DNA of 64,000 bases from Gammaproteobacteria bacterium. GTDB lineage: Bacteria; Pseudomonadota; Gammaproteobacteria; Steroidobacterales; Woeseiaceae. Shown piece by piece: positions 1 through 8,498 of this stretch (the first letter of the stretch is position 1; each line of letters begins with the position of its first letter). The notes under the pieces are model-generated. The model was not told the origin of the DNA. It did no database searches and was given only the letters and a program-made list of their open reading frames with translations. A program made the position numbers and the translations under genes. The stretch lies in contig JAHEGH010000009.1 of NCBI GenBank assembly GCA_024639825.1, positions 1 through 64,000 on the forward strand. Direction: 5' to 3'.

Positions 1-267
1 GAAAGCGATTCCCACGACCCAATAAAATGCCGTTGGCTTCCAATATGTGAAATAGGGGTCGTGAAAGTAGAGGGTTAGTCCGCCAAAGAGAATCGCAAAG
101 ACCGTCGACCACATGTACATCTTGTCGATCGAGCCGTTGCGAACGGATTTGATGGCGAGTCCAATGGGCATCGAAATCATGAGGACGACGACGGCCGCGT
201 AAATGTCCTTGAGGAGCAGGGTCCCCAGGAACAGCGCGAGCGGGAGGAATTCAAATAGCATGTTCAT
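1..267 (-). CDS. yciB: YciB/IspZ family inner-membrane septation protein (partial)
   Basis: The first 89 codons of a minus-strand gene are present; the rest lies beyond position 1. The translation is strongly hydrophobic, with membrane segments at about residues 3-17 and 20-35 and another near the window edge, and it carries the family's KPTxFYWV-type motif near its visible end. YciB proteins are multi-spanning inner-membrane proteins linked to envelope synthesis and septation. Start at ATG 267; a second in-frame ATG at 261 is possible. It is divergent from yciO, as is common in this neighbourhood. Family assignment rests on the motif and hydrophobic pattern. Confidence 0.8.
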   Translation of the reverse strand, partial: MNMLFEFLPLALFLGTLLLKDIYAAVVVLMISMPIGLAIKSVRNGSIDKMYMWSTVFAILFGGLTLYFHDPYFTYWKPTAFYWVVGIAF

Positions 268-334
268 ATAGGTCGCGCATCATAGCCCAATAATCGGGCT
301 ATGCGCGAGCGTGCGGCTCGCCTACAATCCGCGC

Positions 335-955
335 GTGGCCAAGCTGATAGAAGTTCATCCGACCGATCCGCAACCGCACCGGGTCGGGAAAATCGTCGAG
401 AGAATTCGCGACGGTGCTCTGATCGCGTACCCGACGGATTCGAGCTACGCCTTCGGTTGCCGTATTGGCGACAAGAAAGCCATCGACCGAATTCACCGAA
501 TTCGCAGAACTGACAAGAAGCATAACTTCACCCTGGTGTGCGCCGACCTGTCCGAGATCAGCGTCTACGCCCGCGTCGACAACTGGGCCTATCGCCTGAT
601 CAAATCACTTACGCCTGGTCCCTATACGTTTATCCTCCCCGCCACTCGGCAACTGCCAAAAATGCTGCAGCATCCCAAGCGTCGTACGATAGGCATCCGG
701 GTTCCTGACCACGCCCTGGTGAGGGCGATGCTGGCGGAACTGGGTGAGCCCATCATGAGTTCAACGCTCATGCTGCCGGGCGACGAGCTGCCTCTGACGG
801 ACCCCATGGAAATCGAGGAGCGCATTGGTCATGAGATCGAAGTGATTGTGGATTGCGGGTCGACGGGCCTCGAGCCGACCTCCATTCTGGACCTGTCTGG
901 CGGCACTGTGGAAGTGTTGCGCGCCGGACGTGGCGACATCAGTCAGTTCACCTGA
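335..955 (+). CDS. yciO: YciO, Sua5/YrdC-like threonylcarbamoyl-AMP synthase family
   Basis: The protein is 206 aa, the usual YciO length, and resembles YciO throughout: a YPTDSSYAFGC segment, KHNFTLVCADLSE, and TPGPYTFILPAT. The family shares the fold of the L-threonylcarbamoyladenylate synthases that make the t6A precursor, but the role of YciO itself is less certain than that of TsaC/Sua5. I place the start at GTG 335 because the residues from there (VAKLIEVHP) line up with the start of E. coli YciO; an upstream in-frame GTG at 311 would add eight residues. It is first in a run leading to scpA, scpB and rluB, an arrangement often seen in gammaproteobacteria. Confidence 0.85.
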   Translation: MAKLIEVHPTDPQPHRVGKIVERIRDGALIAYPTDSSYAFGCRIGDKKAIDRIHRIRRTDKKHNFTLVCADLSEISVYARVDNWAYRLIKSLTPGPYTFILPATRQLPKMLQHPKRRTIGIRVPDHALVRAMLAELGEPIMSSTLMLPGDELPLTDPMEIEERIGHEIEVIVDCGSTGLEPTSILDLSGGTVEVLRAGRGDISQFT

Positions 956-1001
956 TTCTCGACAGATGCGATAGAATGCCCTGATCGCAGCCGGAAGCCG
1001 T

Positions 1002-1907
1002 ATGAAGCCCGAACTTACAGTCCTGAATCCCGAAGACGCCCCAAAGCCCCCACAGGACGAAAAGCAGTCCCCCGCGCAGGCTGAAATGCCGTTCGCCGTC
1101 GTAGATGGCGAGCCGGTAACGACGTTGCCGCAGGACCTGTACATTCCGCCGTATGCATTGCAGGTGTTCCTTGAGGCATTTGAGGGTCCTCTCGATCTTC
1201 TGCTGTATCTGATTCGTCGCCAGAATATCGACATCCTCGACATCCCAATTGCGGAGATTACCAAGCAGTATGTGAAGTACATTGAGGTCATGGAGGAGCT
1301 CCAGCTCGAGCTCGCCGGCGAGTATCTTCTGATGGCAGCAATGTTGGCCGAGATCAAATCCCGCATGCTCTTGCCACGACCCGAATCGCACGAAGAGGAA
1401 GAAGAGGATCCGCGTGCAGAGCTTGTGCGTCGCCTGCAGGAGTACGAGCGATATAAGAAGGCGGCGGAGGATATCTCCGACTTGCCGAGACTGGAGCGTG
1501 ATGTCTTCGTGGCCAGCGCCGATGCGCCGGAACGCAAAGTCGTGACGAAAATGCCGGACGTCACACTGAAAGAGTTGCTGCTCGCATTCCACGACGTCCT
1601 GAAACGTGCTGAGATGTTCTCAAACCTGCAAATGACACGCGAGCCTCTCTCGGTGCGACAGCGCATGAGCGAGATCCTGACGCGCATCAAGGCCAGCAAA
1701 TTCACTGGCTTCAGCAGTCTTTTCGATCCTGAAGAAGGGCGCATGGGCGTTGCAGTGACGTTCATCGCGATTCTTGAGTTACTGCGCGAGTCGATGATCG
1801 AGGTCGTGCAATCGGACGCCTATGCGCCGCTTCATGTTCGCGCCGCTTCAACCGTACACCTGGTTTCCAATGAGGATGAGCCTGCTGCGGCCGATCCCCA
1901 GGAATAG
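1002..1907 (+). CDS. scpA: Segregation and condensation protein A (ScpA kleisin)
   Basis: This 301-aa protein has the ScpA signature EAFEGPLDLLLYLIRRQNID at about residues 58-77, after a poorly conserved Pro/Glu-rich N-terminus of about 45 residues. ScpA is the kleisin that bridges SMC heads and binds ScpB, helping to condense and segregate the chromosome. A strongly acidic stretch (about residues 129-137) follows the N-terminal SMC-binding region. scpB follows 18 bp downstream, matching the usual scpAB pair. No smc or mukBEF gene lies in the window, so the partner ATPase must be elsewhere. Confidence 0.95.
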   Translation: MKPELTVLNPEDAPKPPQDEKQSPAQAEMPFAVVDGEPVTTLPQDLYIPPYALQVFLEAFEGPLDLLLYLIRRQNIDILDIPIAEITKQYVKYIEVMEELQLELAGEYLLMAAMLAEIKSRMLLPRPESHEEEEEDPRAELVRRLQEYERYKKAAEDISDLPRLERDVFVASADAPERKVVTKMPDVTLKELLLAFHDVLKRAEMFSNLQMTREPLSVRQRMSEILTRIKASKFTGFSSLFDPEEGRMGVAVTFIAILELLRESMIEVVQSDAYAPLHVRAASTVHLVSNEDEPAAADPQE

Positions 1908-1925
1908 ATTCGAGAAAGAGTATTA

Positions 1926-2735
1926 ATGGAAGCAACAGAAATTAAGTATTTCATCGAGGCGGCCTTGCTGGCTGCCGGACGTCCGCTGAATATTGATCAG
2001 CTGAAGGGGCTGTTCGATGGGCGTACGGCACCGGAGAAGTCCGAGATTCGCGAGGCTATTACGGCGCTCAACGAGGAGTACGCAGAGCGCGGTATCGTGA
2101 TTTCCGAGGTTGCGTCGGGTTTTCGCATGCAGGTTAAGTCCACGATGGCCGACCGGCTGCAAAAACTCTGGGAAGATCGTCCGCCGCGGTACTCGCGAGC
2201 GCTTTTCGAGACGCTGGCTCTCATCGCCTACCGCCAGCCGATTACGCGTGGCGATATCGAAGAGATTCGCGGTGTAACAGTGAGCTCGAACATTATTCGC
2301 CAGCTTCTTGAGCGCGACTGGGTGCGGGTGGTAGGCCATCGTGATGTCCCGGGTCGTCCCGCGATGTTCGGCACCACCAAGGGCTTTCTTGATTACTTCA
2401 GTCTGAAAAAGCTCGACGACCTTCCTCCACTTGCCGACCTGTCCGATTGGGAAAGCCTGCGTGTTCAGCTCAACCTTCCGGAGGTTGAGGATCAGACCGC
2501 AACGGGCGTGGACGAGACTGCGGAAGCAGCTATCTCTGATTTGCCGGTTCTCTATCCTGAAGATGCGGAGGAGGACGATGGCGAGGAGTATCCTGATGAG
2601 GAAGCCGTCGCCGAGGCGCTGGCCAAAGCAGAAGCAGTACAGGAGCTTCCTGAGCTGCAGCCCATCGTTGAAGAGCCCGAAGAAGAGCCGGACGACGAAC
2701 TGGTTGTGAACGAGTGGCCGGACCCGGTTGCCTGA
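1926..2735 (+). CDS. scpB: Segregation and condensation protein B (ScpB)
   Basis: This 269-aa protein carries the paired winged-helix body of ScpB, with the [20 protein letters not shown] motif and the [15 protein letters not shown] segment. ScpB dimers bind ScpA in the SMC complex. The last 85 or so residues are an acidic, low-complexity tail rich in Asp and Glu, a common lineage-specific extension. The 3' end overlaps the start of rluB by 8 bp, suggesting translational coupling of the two. Confidence 0.95.
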   Translation: MEATEIKYFIEAALLAAGRPLNIDQLKGLFDGRTAPEKSEIREAITALNEEYAERGIVISEVASGFRMQVKSTMADRLQKLWEDRPPRYSRALFETLALIAYRQPITRGDIEEIRGVTVSSNIIRQLLERDWVRVVGHRDVPGRPAMFGTTKGFLDYFSLKKLDDLPPLADLSDWESLRVQLNLPEVEDQTATGVDETAEAAISDLPVLYPEDAEEDDGEEYPDEEAVAEALAKAEAVQELPELQPIVEEPEEEPDDELVVNEWPDPVA

Positions 2736-3513
2736 GCGAATTCAAAAAGTCCTCGCGGCCGCGGGTCACGGCTCCCGCCGCAAAGTCGAGACCTGGATCA
2801 GGGAAGGGCGCCTTACTGTCGATGGCCGTCCGGCCGAGCTGGGCGAACAGATCGAGGGCACGGAGCGCATAACTCTCGATGGTCGTCCGCTGGCAATGCG
2901 ACGTATCGCGCAACCGCATCGTCACATCGCGTACAACAAACCGAGCGATGAAGTTACATCACGGGAAGATCCGGATGGCCGCAAACTTGTTTTCGACTCT
3001 CTGCCAAAACTCAAAGGGTCCAGGTGGGTCGCGGTAGGGCGTCTCGACCTCACGACGACAGGGCTCCTGATCTTCACGACGGATGGGGCGTTGGCCAACG
3101 CGCTGATGCACCCCTCAGCCGAAATTACGCGCAAGTACGCCGTGCGGGTCCATGGCGATCCAAGCCAGGCGGAACTCGACGAACTCAAAAAGGGCGTGAC
3201 GCTTGAAGACGGTCCCGCGCATTTCGATACGATCGAGTACGGCGGCGGAGAGGGGACGAATCGCTGGTTCAATGTCTCGTTGCGGGAGGGGCGTAATCGC
3301 GAGGTACGGCGCCTCTGGGAGGCTGTGGGGTATGAAGTCAGTCGCCTGATCCGCGTGGCGTATGGACCGTTGCAGCTGCCGCGCAATCTGCGCCGCGGCA
3401 AGTATGCAGCGCTCACGCCGGCGCAAGTAAGGTCGTTGTATATAGCCGGCGGTCTGAAGCCGCCTGACAGTCCGACTCCGCAGCACAAGCAACGAAAGAG
3501 AAAACGTTACTGA
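2728..3513 (+). CDS. rluB: 23S rRNA pseudouridine synthase, RluB type (RsuA family)
   Basis: The 261-aa protein has an N-terminal S4 RNA-binding domain (about residues 2-50) and the RsuA-family catalytic motif [11 protein letters not shown] at about 104-114, with catalytic Asp107. RluB makes pseudouridine 2605 in 23S rRNA. The start is TTG 2728: an in-frame TGA at 2707 leaves no ATG or GTG upstream of the S4 domain. The C-terminus is a short basic tail (KQRKRKRY). It overlaps the convergent yciK gene by 7 bp. RluB versus RluE/RluF is judged from the scpAB neighbourhood and length. Confidence 0.9.
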   Translation: MPERIQKVLAAAGHGSRRKVETWIREGRLTVDGRPAELGEQIEGTERITLDGRPLAMRRIAQPHRHIAYNKPSDEVTSREDPDGRKLVFDSLPKLKGSRWVAVGRLDLTTTGLLIFTTDGALANALMHPSAEITRKYAVRVHGDPSQAELDELKKGVTLEDGPAHFDTIEYGGGEGTNRWFNVSLREGRNREVRRLWEAVGYEVSRLIRVAYGPLQLPRNLRRGKYAALTPAQVRSLYIAGGLKPPDSPTPQHKQRKRKRY

Positions 3514-4259
3514 GCGTCGAAACTCTCGCCGGTTACGCCCTTGCTGTCAGGGCCCAGCAGGTAGATATAAGGCGCGAGAATATCCTCCGGACGCTTCAGT
3601 AAATCGCGATCTTCGGCAGGGTACGCAGCCAGGCGCATGTTGGTGCGCGTTGCCCCCGGGTTGATGCAGTTCGACCGCAGCTTGCTGTGCCGGTGTTCGT
3701 CCGCCAGCACCTGGGACAGCCCTTCCGTAGCAAACTTGGATGCGGCGTATGCGCCCCAGAACGCCTTCCCGGTTCGGCCCACACCACTACTGGTGTAGAT
3801 GACAGATGGATCGTCAGACTTATTCAGCAGCGGGAGAAATACCTGCGTCATGGCAAACACGGATGTGACATTCACATGCATGACTTTTTGCCACAGTACC
3901 GCGTCGTACTGCTCAATAGAGTAGCGCTCGCCAAGGATGCTGGCATTCAGCACAAGTCCGTCCAGTCGCCCGAATTCTGATTCGATACTCTGTGCCAGCG
4001 TGGTGTAGGACTCAGCATTAGCCGACTCCAGATCCATCACAGCAATTGATGGCCGTGGAGCGCCGTCGATCTCTTCGATCGCATCATAGAGCTTTTCGAG
4101 CTTCTGTACGCTGCGGCCGTGAAGAATGACCTGAGCGCCAAGCCCGGCCGCATGCAGCGCGAGCGCTTTGCCAATGCCGTCGCTGGAGCCGGTGATCAGG
4201 ATGATGCGGTCGCGCAGGATATCGTCAGGGTAGGTGTATGAGCGGGGATCGATGCTCAA
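3507..4259 (-). CDS. yciK: YciK-type short-chain dehydrogenase/reductase
   Basis: This 250-aa classical SDR has the cofactor motif TGSSDGIG near residues 24-31, the NAS motif after the fourth strand, and the catalytic YxxxK as YAASK. It opens with the [24 protein letters not shown] start seen in YciK. The physiological substrate of YciK is not known. It is the last gene of the mtaD-ubiG-mupP-rmuC-yciK operon and its ATG overlaps the rmuC stop by 4 bp (ATGA). Confidence 0.85.
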   Translation of the reverse strand: MSIDPRSYTYPDDILRDRIILITGSSDGIGKALALHAAGLGAQVILHGRSVQKLEKLYDAIEEIDGAPRPSIAVMDLESANAESYTTLAQSIESEFGRLDGLVLNASILGERYSIEQYDAVLWQKVMHVNVTSVFAMTQVFLPLLNKSDDPSVIYTSSGVGRTGKAFWGAYAASKFATEGLSQVLADEHRHSKLRSNCINPGATRTNMRLAAYPAEDRDLLKRPEDILAPYIYLLGPDSKGVTGESFDAQ

Positions 4260-5539
4260 GTGTCGTTTCCTTCAATCATGGTCCGTGGAACAGGTTCCAA
4301 CGACTCCAGTTTTTCAATGTCCTTCTTGCCGTGAACACCAAGCTCCGTAAACTTGCGCGCGCCCGGCAATACGTTTCGTTCGAGTGAACCGACGGCTCGG
4401 TTGTAATGTTCAACGCTGCTTGCGAGTTGGCGACCGACGCGATTCATGTGTGTCACAAAAGTGCCCAGGCGACCGTAAAGGTCTTCAGCCAGCACGCGGA
4501 TTTCCTTGGCGTTATCTGCCAGTGCAAGTTGGCGCCAGCCGTAAGCAACGGCCTTCAGCAGCGCAACAAAGCTGGTCGGGGTCGCCAGGATAATCTGCTG
4601 CGAGAGGGCATATTCGATAAGGTCGGGTTCTTCGGCGAGTGCGGCGCTCAGGAACTGGTCGCCCGGTATAAACAGGATGACGAACTCCGGGCTCTCATCG
4701 AACTGCTTCCAGTAAGCCTTTGAAGACAGCATCCTGATGTGCGCGCGCACGTTCTTGGCGTGGCGCTCAAGTCCGAGCTTGCGCTGCGCATCGTCTTGAG
4801 CTTCAGCTGCCGAAAGGTAGGCGTCCAGAGGTGTCTTGACGTCGACCACCAACTGACGATGATCCGGCATATTCACAATCATGTCAGGCCGGATGATCTT
4901 GTCGCCACCGACGGTGTGCACCTGCTCAACGAAGTCACAATGCTCCACCATGCCCGCGAGTTCGACCAATCGCCGCAGCGTGATCTCACCCCACTGGCCG
5001 CGCACCTCTGGCCGGCGCAGCGCCTTCACCAGATTCTGGGTTTCCTGAGTCAGCGACTTCTGGCTGATTTGCATGGATTCAAGCTGGTTTCTGATGCCGC
5101 CGTATGCCTCGTTGCGCGCTTTCTCGAGATCCGAAATCTGTTTGTGTGAGGCGTGCAGCGCATCCTGGATTGGCTTGACCAGTTCCTCGACTGCTTTCTC
5201 GCGTTTTTCGAAGTCGCTTTCGACTTTCGCCTGACGCGTCTCAAGGTTTTGTTCGGCAAGCTTCAGGAATGTGTCGCTGTTAGCGCGCAGCGAGCGATTC
5301 GCAATATCGGCAAATGCCTGCGTGAGTTTTGCGTTGGCCAGCTCGAACGCGGCTTCGCGTTCAGCCTGGATCGCTTCCTGGTTCTTCAGGCTGGCTTCAG
5401 CGTCGGCGAGTTCGCGAAGTAGCTTGGCGCGACGGTTACGAGCGACCAGCCACATGACCAACAGGCCAAGCAACACGCCGATGCCGAGTGCCGGCAGTCC
5501 GACGGTGACGTAGACGGAATCAAGCGAGACGGAAATCAT
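4256..5539 (-). CDS. rmuC: RmuC family DNA recombination protein
   Basis: The 427-aa protein has one N-terminal membrane anchor (about residues 13-33), a long coiled coil (about 35-165), and the RmuC nuclease-like domain beginning near RRPEVRGQWGEITLRRLVE, with the DVKTPLDAYL motif. RmuC proteins limit inversions at short inverted repeats and are predicted nucleases of the restriction-endonuclease-like fold. The gene overlaps mupP by one base (TGATG) and yciK by four, so it is translated as part of this operon. Its insertion between mupP and yciK departs from the Pseudomonas order. Confidence 0.92.
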   Translation of the reverse strand: MISVSLDSVYVTVGLPALGIGVLLGLLVMWLVARNRRAKLLRELADAEASLKNQEAIQAEREAAFELANAKLTQAFADIANRSLRANSDTFLKLAEQNLETRQAKVESDFEKREKAVEELVKPIQDALHASHKQISDLEKARNEAYGGIRNQLESMQISQKSLTQETQNLVKALRRPEVRGQWGEITLRRLVELAGMVEHCDFVEQVHTVGGDKIIRPDMIVNMPDHRQLVVDVKTPLDAYLSAAEAQDDAQRKLGLERHAKNVRAHIRMLSSKAYWKQFDESPEFVILFIPGDQFLSAALAEEPDLIEYALSQQIILATPTSFVALLKAVAYGWRQLALADNAKEIRVLAEDLYGRLGTFVTHMNRVGRQLASSVEHYNRAVGSLERNVLPGARKFTELGVHGKKDIEKLESLEPVPRTMIEGNDT

Positions 5540-6237
5540 CAGGACTTAAGGTTAACCGCTTTGAGTACGGTTTGGGCAAGTTCTTCGGTGTTCGCAACAA
5601 TGATATCGGCGCCCCATTCACGTGGGTCGTCGTCCTCTGTGATATAGCCGTACCCGGCGGCAATCGTGGCCATTCCGGCGCGCAGTCCTGCCTCGATGTC
5701 CCTGGCAGCATCGCCGACATAGATGGCGCGATAGGCATCGACACCGGCCATGTCGCAAGCGAGCAGCAGTGGCCCGGGATCGGGCTTTCTAACCGGCAAG
5801 GAGTCGCCGCTCACGATGCACGCAGTGCGTGCGGCGAGCCCCAGCGCTTCAAGCAGCGGGCCGGTCAAATGCTCTGGCTTGTTGGTCACCACGCCCCACG
5901 GGCATCCGGCGTCATCGAGATGATCGAGCAGGGTATCGAGGCCCGCGAACACCAGTGAGTCTTCGCAGACCATCTCGGCGTAGCGTTCCAGGTACTCCAT
6001 ATGCATGTCATCACCATAGGAAAATTCATGCTCGGGAAAGCCGAGGCTCAACAAGCCGATCGCGCCATTTGAAACCTGGGAGCGTCCCCGATGATATTCG
6101 ACCGGCGGCATCCCGTAGGAGACCTGCATCGCCTGAAGTACGGCGACCATGTCCGGGGCGGTGTCTACCAGCGTTCCGTCAAGGTCAAACAGCACGGCGT
6201 TGAAGTAGCCGTCCCGCATCTGCGTGAGGTCACTCAC
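5539..6237 (-). CDS. mupP: N-acetylmuramic acid 6-phosphate phosphatase-type HAD hydrolase (MupP/Gph family)
   Basis: This is a 232-aa HAD phosphatase with motif I DLDGTLVDTAPD at about 18-29, VVTNKP as motif II, and YVGDAARDIEAG as motif IV. Phosphoglycolate phosphatase (Gph) and MupP are hard to tell apart by motifs alone. The YGYI..DDPREWGAD tail and the position between ubiG and yciK match Pseudomonas MupP, which dephosphorylates MurNAc-6-P in peptidoglycan recycling. The last residues overlap ubiG by 8 bp. Gph remains the alternative. Confidence 0.8.
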   Translation of the reverse strand: MSDLTQMRDGYFNAVLFDLDGTLVDTAPDMVAVLQAMQVSYGMPPVEYHRGRSQVSNGAIGLLSLGFPEHEFSYGDDMHMEYLERYAEMVCEDSLVFAGLDTLLDHLDDAGCPWGVVTNKPEHLTGPLLEALGLAARTACIVSGDSLPVRKPDPGPLLLACDMAGVDAYRAIYVGDAARDIEAGLRAGMATIAAGYGYITEDDDPREWGADIIVANTEELAQTVLKAVNLKS

Positions 6238-6949
6238 TCGCCGGTCGCTGGTAGTACATCAGGTAATTGACATCCAGATTGGATCCGAGCGAATACTTCT
6301 TCGTCAGTGGGTTGTAGTGCATGCCGATACTGGCTTGCAGCTCCAGCCCTGCGGCACGTGCCCATTGCTCCAGTTCCGACGGACGAATGAACTTGTCGTA
6401 CTCGTGGGTGCCTTTTGGCAAGAGATTCAGGATGTACTCGCCGCCGACGATCGCGAACAGGAACGATTTCGGATTGCGATTGATCGTCGAAAAGAAGACA
6501 TGACCGCCGGGCTTCACGAGTTCCGCACATGAGCGAATGACCTGTGACGGATCCGGTACGTGCTCGAGCATCTCGAGACAGGTGATAACGTCGTACTCTC
6601 CAGGCTGTTCCGCAGCCAGAGATTCGGCTGTTGACCGTCGATAGTCGACCTCAGCACCGGATTCGTGCTGGTGCAGGCGGGCGACGGCAAGAGGTGCCTC
6701 GGCCATATCAATGCCGGTAACCGTGGCATTACACGCTGACATGGACTCAGCGAGGATTCCGCCGCCGCAGCCGATATCGAGAGCTTTGCTGCCGGCGAGC
6801 TTGACGTACTGGCGTATCCAGTCGAGTCGCAGTGGGTTGATCTCGTGCAACGCACCAAATTCACCCTCAGTGTCCCACCAGCGCGATGCCAGCGAATTGA
6901 ATTTCGCGAGCTCTGCAAGATCGACATTATCCGTTGTGGTCGTATTCAT
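6230..6949 (-). CDS. ubiG: Ubiquinone biosynthesis O-methyltransferase UbiG
   Basis: The 239-aa protein matches UbiG in length and motifs: FNSLASRWWDTEGEFGALHEIN at the N-terminus (shown here in part), SAM-binding motif ALDIGCGGG near residues 55-64, and FFSTINRNPKS. UbiG carries out both O-methylations of ubiquinone synthesis. It lies 8 bp downstream of mtaD and overlaps mupP, so the three are probably co-transcribed from a promoter ahead of mtaD. Confidence 0.96.
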   Translation of the reverse strand: MNTTTTDNVDLAELAKFNSLASRWWDTEGEFGALHEINPLRLDWIRQYVKLAGSKALDIGCGGGILAESMSACNATVTGIDMAEAPLAVARLHQHESGAEVDYRRSTAESLAAEQPGEYDVITCLEMLEHVPDPSQVIRSCAELVKPGGHVFFSTINRNPKSFLFAIVGGEYILNLLPKGTHEYDKFIRPSELEQWARAAGLELQASIGMHYNPLTKKYSLGSNLDVNYLMYYQRPASE

Positions 6950-6957
6950 TGGGGTTC

Positions 6958-8289
6958 CTATTGTACTTCGCCCGTGTCCGACATGCGGTCACGCCATTCA
7001 TTGGCGCGTGCCAGCAGTCCATCCGTATCAATGTGGACGAATTGACCATTTTCCAGATGGCGGCGGCCGGCGATCCAGACATCGGCTACCTGGTCGCAGC
7101 GCGACGCATACACGAGCTGTGACACAACATCGTAAATCGGTTGGCTGTGGAGTGTGCGGAGATTCACGCAGGTGAGATCGGCCCATTTTCCGGTCTCTAT
7201 CGATCCGATTGTGCTTTCCAGACCGAGTGCCATGGCTCCGCCCAGGGTCGCCATGTACAGCGCCTCGTCGGCCGTGACGGCGGACGCGTCGTTCGCTGTG
7301 GCTTTGGCGAGCAGGGCCGCCGTCCGCATTTCCGAAAACATATCGAGCATGTTGTTGCTTGCTGCTCCGTCGGTGCCAATCGCCACATTCAGGCCGGCGC
7401 TCCGGTACTTGGCGATTGGTGCGATGCCACTGGCGAGTTTGAGATTCGAATTCGGGCAATGGGCGACACTGACGCCGGCCTCTGCGAAGCGGGCGATTTC
7501 CTCATCGTCCATGTGAACCGCGTGCACGGCGAGGAGCGAGCGATTAACGAGCCCCGCATCAACAAGCCGCTCGTAAGGTCGCTTGCCCGTGTCTCGCAAT
7601 GAGATTTCGACCTCGGCCGCTGTTTCATGCAGGTGGATCTGGACGCGCACGTCGAGTTGATCGGCCAGCACCCGCAATGCGGCGAAGGATTCATCGGACA
7701 GGGCGAATGTGGAATGCGGAGCGAAGGCGGTCGTGACCAATGGATGATCGGCATAGGGGTCATGAACCAGATCGGCAGCCTTTTGCAGATACTCCGCAGC
7801 GTTATCGGCCCAGCCAGTCCGGAAATCGACGACCGGTGTGGCAACCACGGCCCGCATGGACAGGTCTACGGCCGCCTCAGCGACGATCTCCGGGTAGAAA
7901 TACTGGTCACTGAAGCAGGTAATACCGCCACGAATCATCTCAGCGATAGCGAGCTCTGTGCCGTCGCGAACCATTTCCGCGCTGACCCAACGCCGTTCGG
8001 CCGGCCAGATCCCCTCATGCAGCCATGCCTCCAGCGGCACGTCGTCTGCGAGCCCGCGAAACAGCGTCATCGCGGCATGGGTATGCGCATTGATCAGACC
8101 GGGGATCAGCACGTGATCGGGCCGTTCTATGAGTACGCTGGGCTGAAACCTGGTCCTGGCTTGCTCGGTCGGCAGTACGGCCGCAATTCGCCCGTCTGCG
8201 ACGGCCACAGCATGGCCCTCGAGGACCTCTCCGGCGGGCTCAACAGGGACGCACCAGCGGGGTACGATCAGGGTGTCACAGTGCTGCAT
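6958..8289 (-). CDS. mtaD: 5-methylthioadenosine/S-adenosylhomocysteine deaminase (TRZ/ATZ amidohydrolase)
   Basis: This 443-aa amidohydrolase has the metal-binding HTHAAM motif (about residues 67-72), a HLHETAAEVE segment, HAVHMDDEEI, and GTDGAASNN near the C-terminal third. These match the MtaD-like deaminases of gammaproteobacteria that act on methylthioadenosine or S-adenosylhomocysteine. The gene heads the operon with ubiG; removal of SAH, the by-product of UbiG and other methyltransferases, is a sensible functional link but is inferred. Substrate specificity cannot be fixed from sequence. Confidence 0.85.
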   Translation of the reverse strand: MQHCDTLIVPRWCVPVEPAGEVLEGHAVAVADGRIAAVLPTEQARTRFQPSVLIERPDHVLIPGLINAHTHAAMTLFRGLADDVPLEAWLHEGIWPAERRWVSAEMVRDGTELAIAEMIRGGITCFSDQYFYPEIVAEAAVDLSMRAVVATPVVDFRTGWADNAAEYLQKAADLVHDPYADHPLVTTAFAPHSTFALSDESFAALRVLADQLDVRVQIHLHETAAEVEISLRDTGKRPYERLVDAGLVNRSLLAVHAVHMDDEEIARFAEAGVSVAHCPNSNLKLASGIAPIAKYRSAGLNVAIGTDGAASNNMLDMFSEMRTAALLAKATANDASAVTADEALYMATLGGAMALGLESTIGSIETGKWADLTCVNLRTLHSQPIYDVVSQLVYASRCDQVADVWIAGRRHLENGQFVHIDTDGLLARANEWRDRMSDTGEVQ

Positions 8290-8383
8290 AGTCGCCGCAG
8301 TATACGCATCGTACAGGGTAGCGCCAGCCTTGCGTTTCAGGCGTTTTTGGCCACATCAAATACTGCTGTTTCGAGTCCGTTTG

Positions 8384-8392
8384 TGGTATTAT
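8384..8392 (+). promoter_or_regulatory. Candidate extended -10 promoter of gyrA
   Basis: TGG followed by TATTAT forms an extended -10 (TGn-TATAAT-like) about 107 bp before the gyrA ATG, in the divergent mtaD/gyrA intergenic region. No good -35 is seen at 17 bp, as expected for extended -10 promoters. Confidence 0.45.
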
Positions 8393-8498
8393 TTCCTTCC
8401 AGTTAAATCGCTCGAAACCCGAACAAATTTGACCATTGGATTCCGCCTTATTCGGGGCGGGGCCGGTCTCGGATTTTGAGCATAAAAAGCAGGAAACT

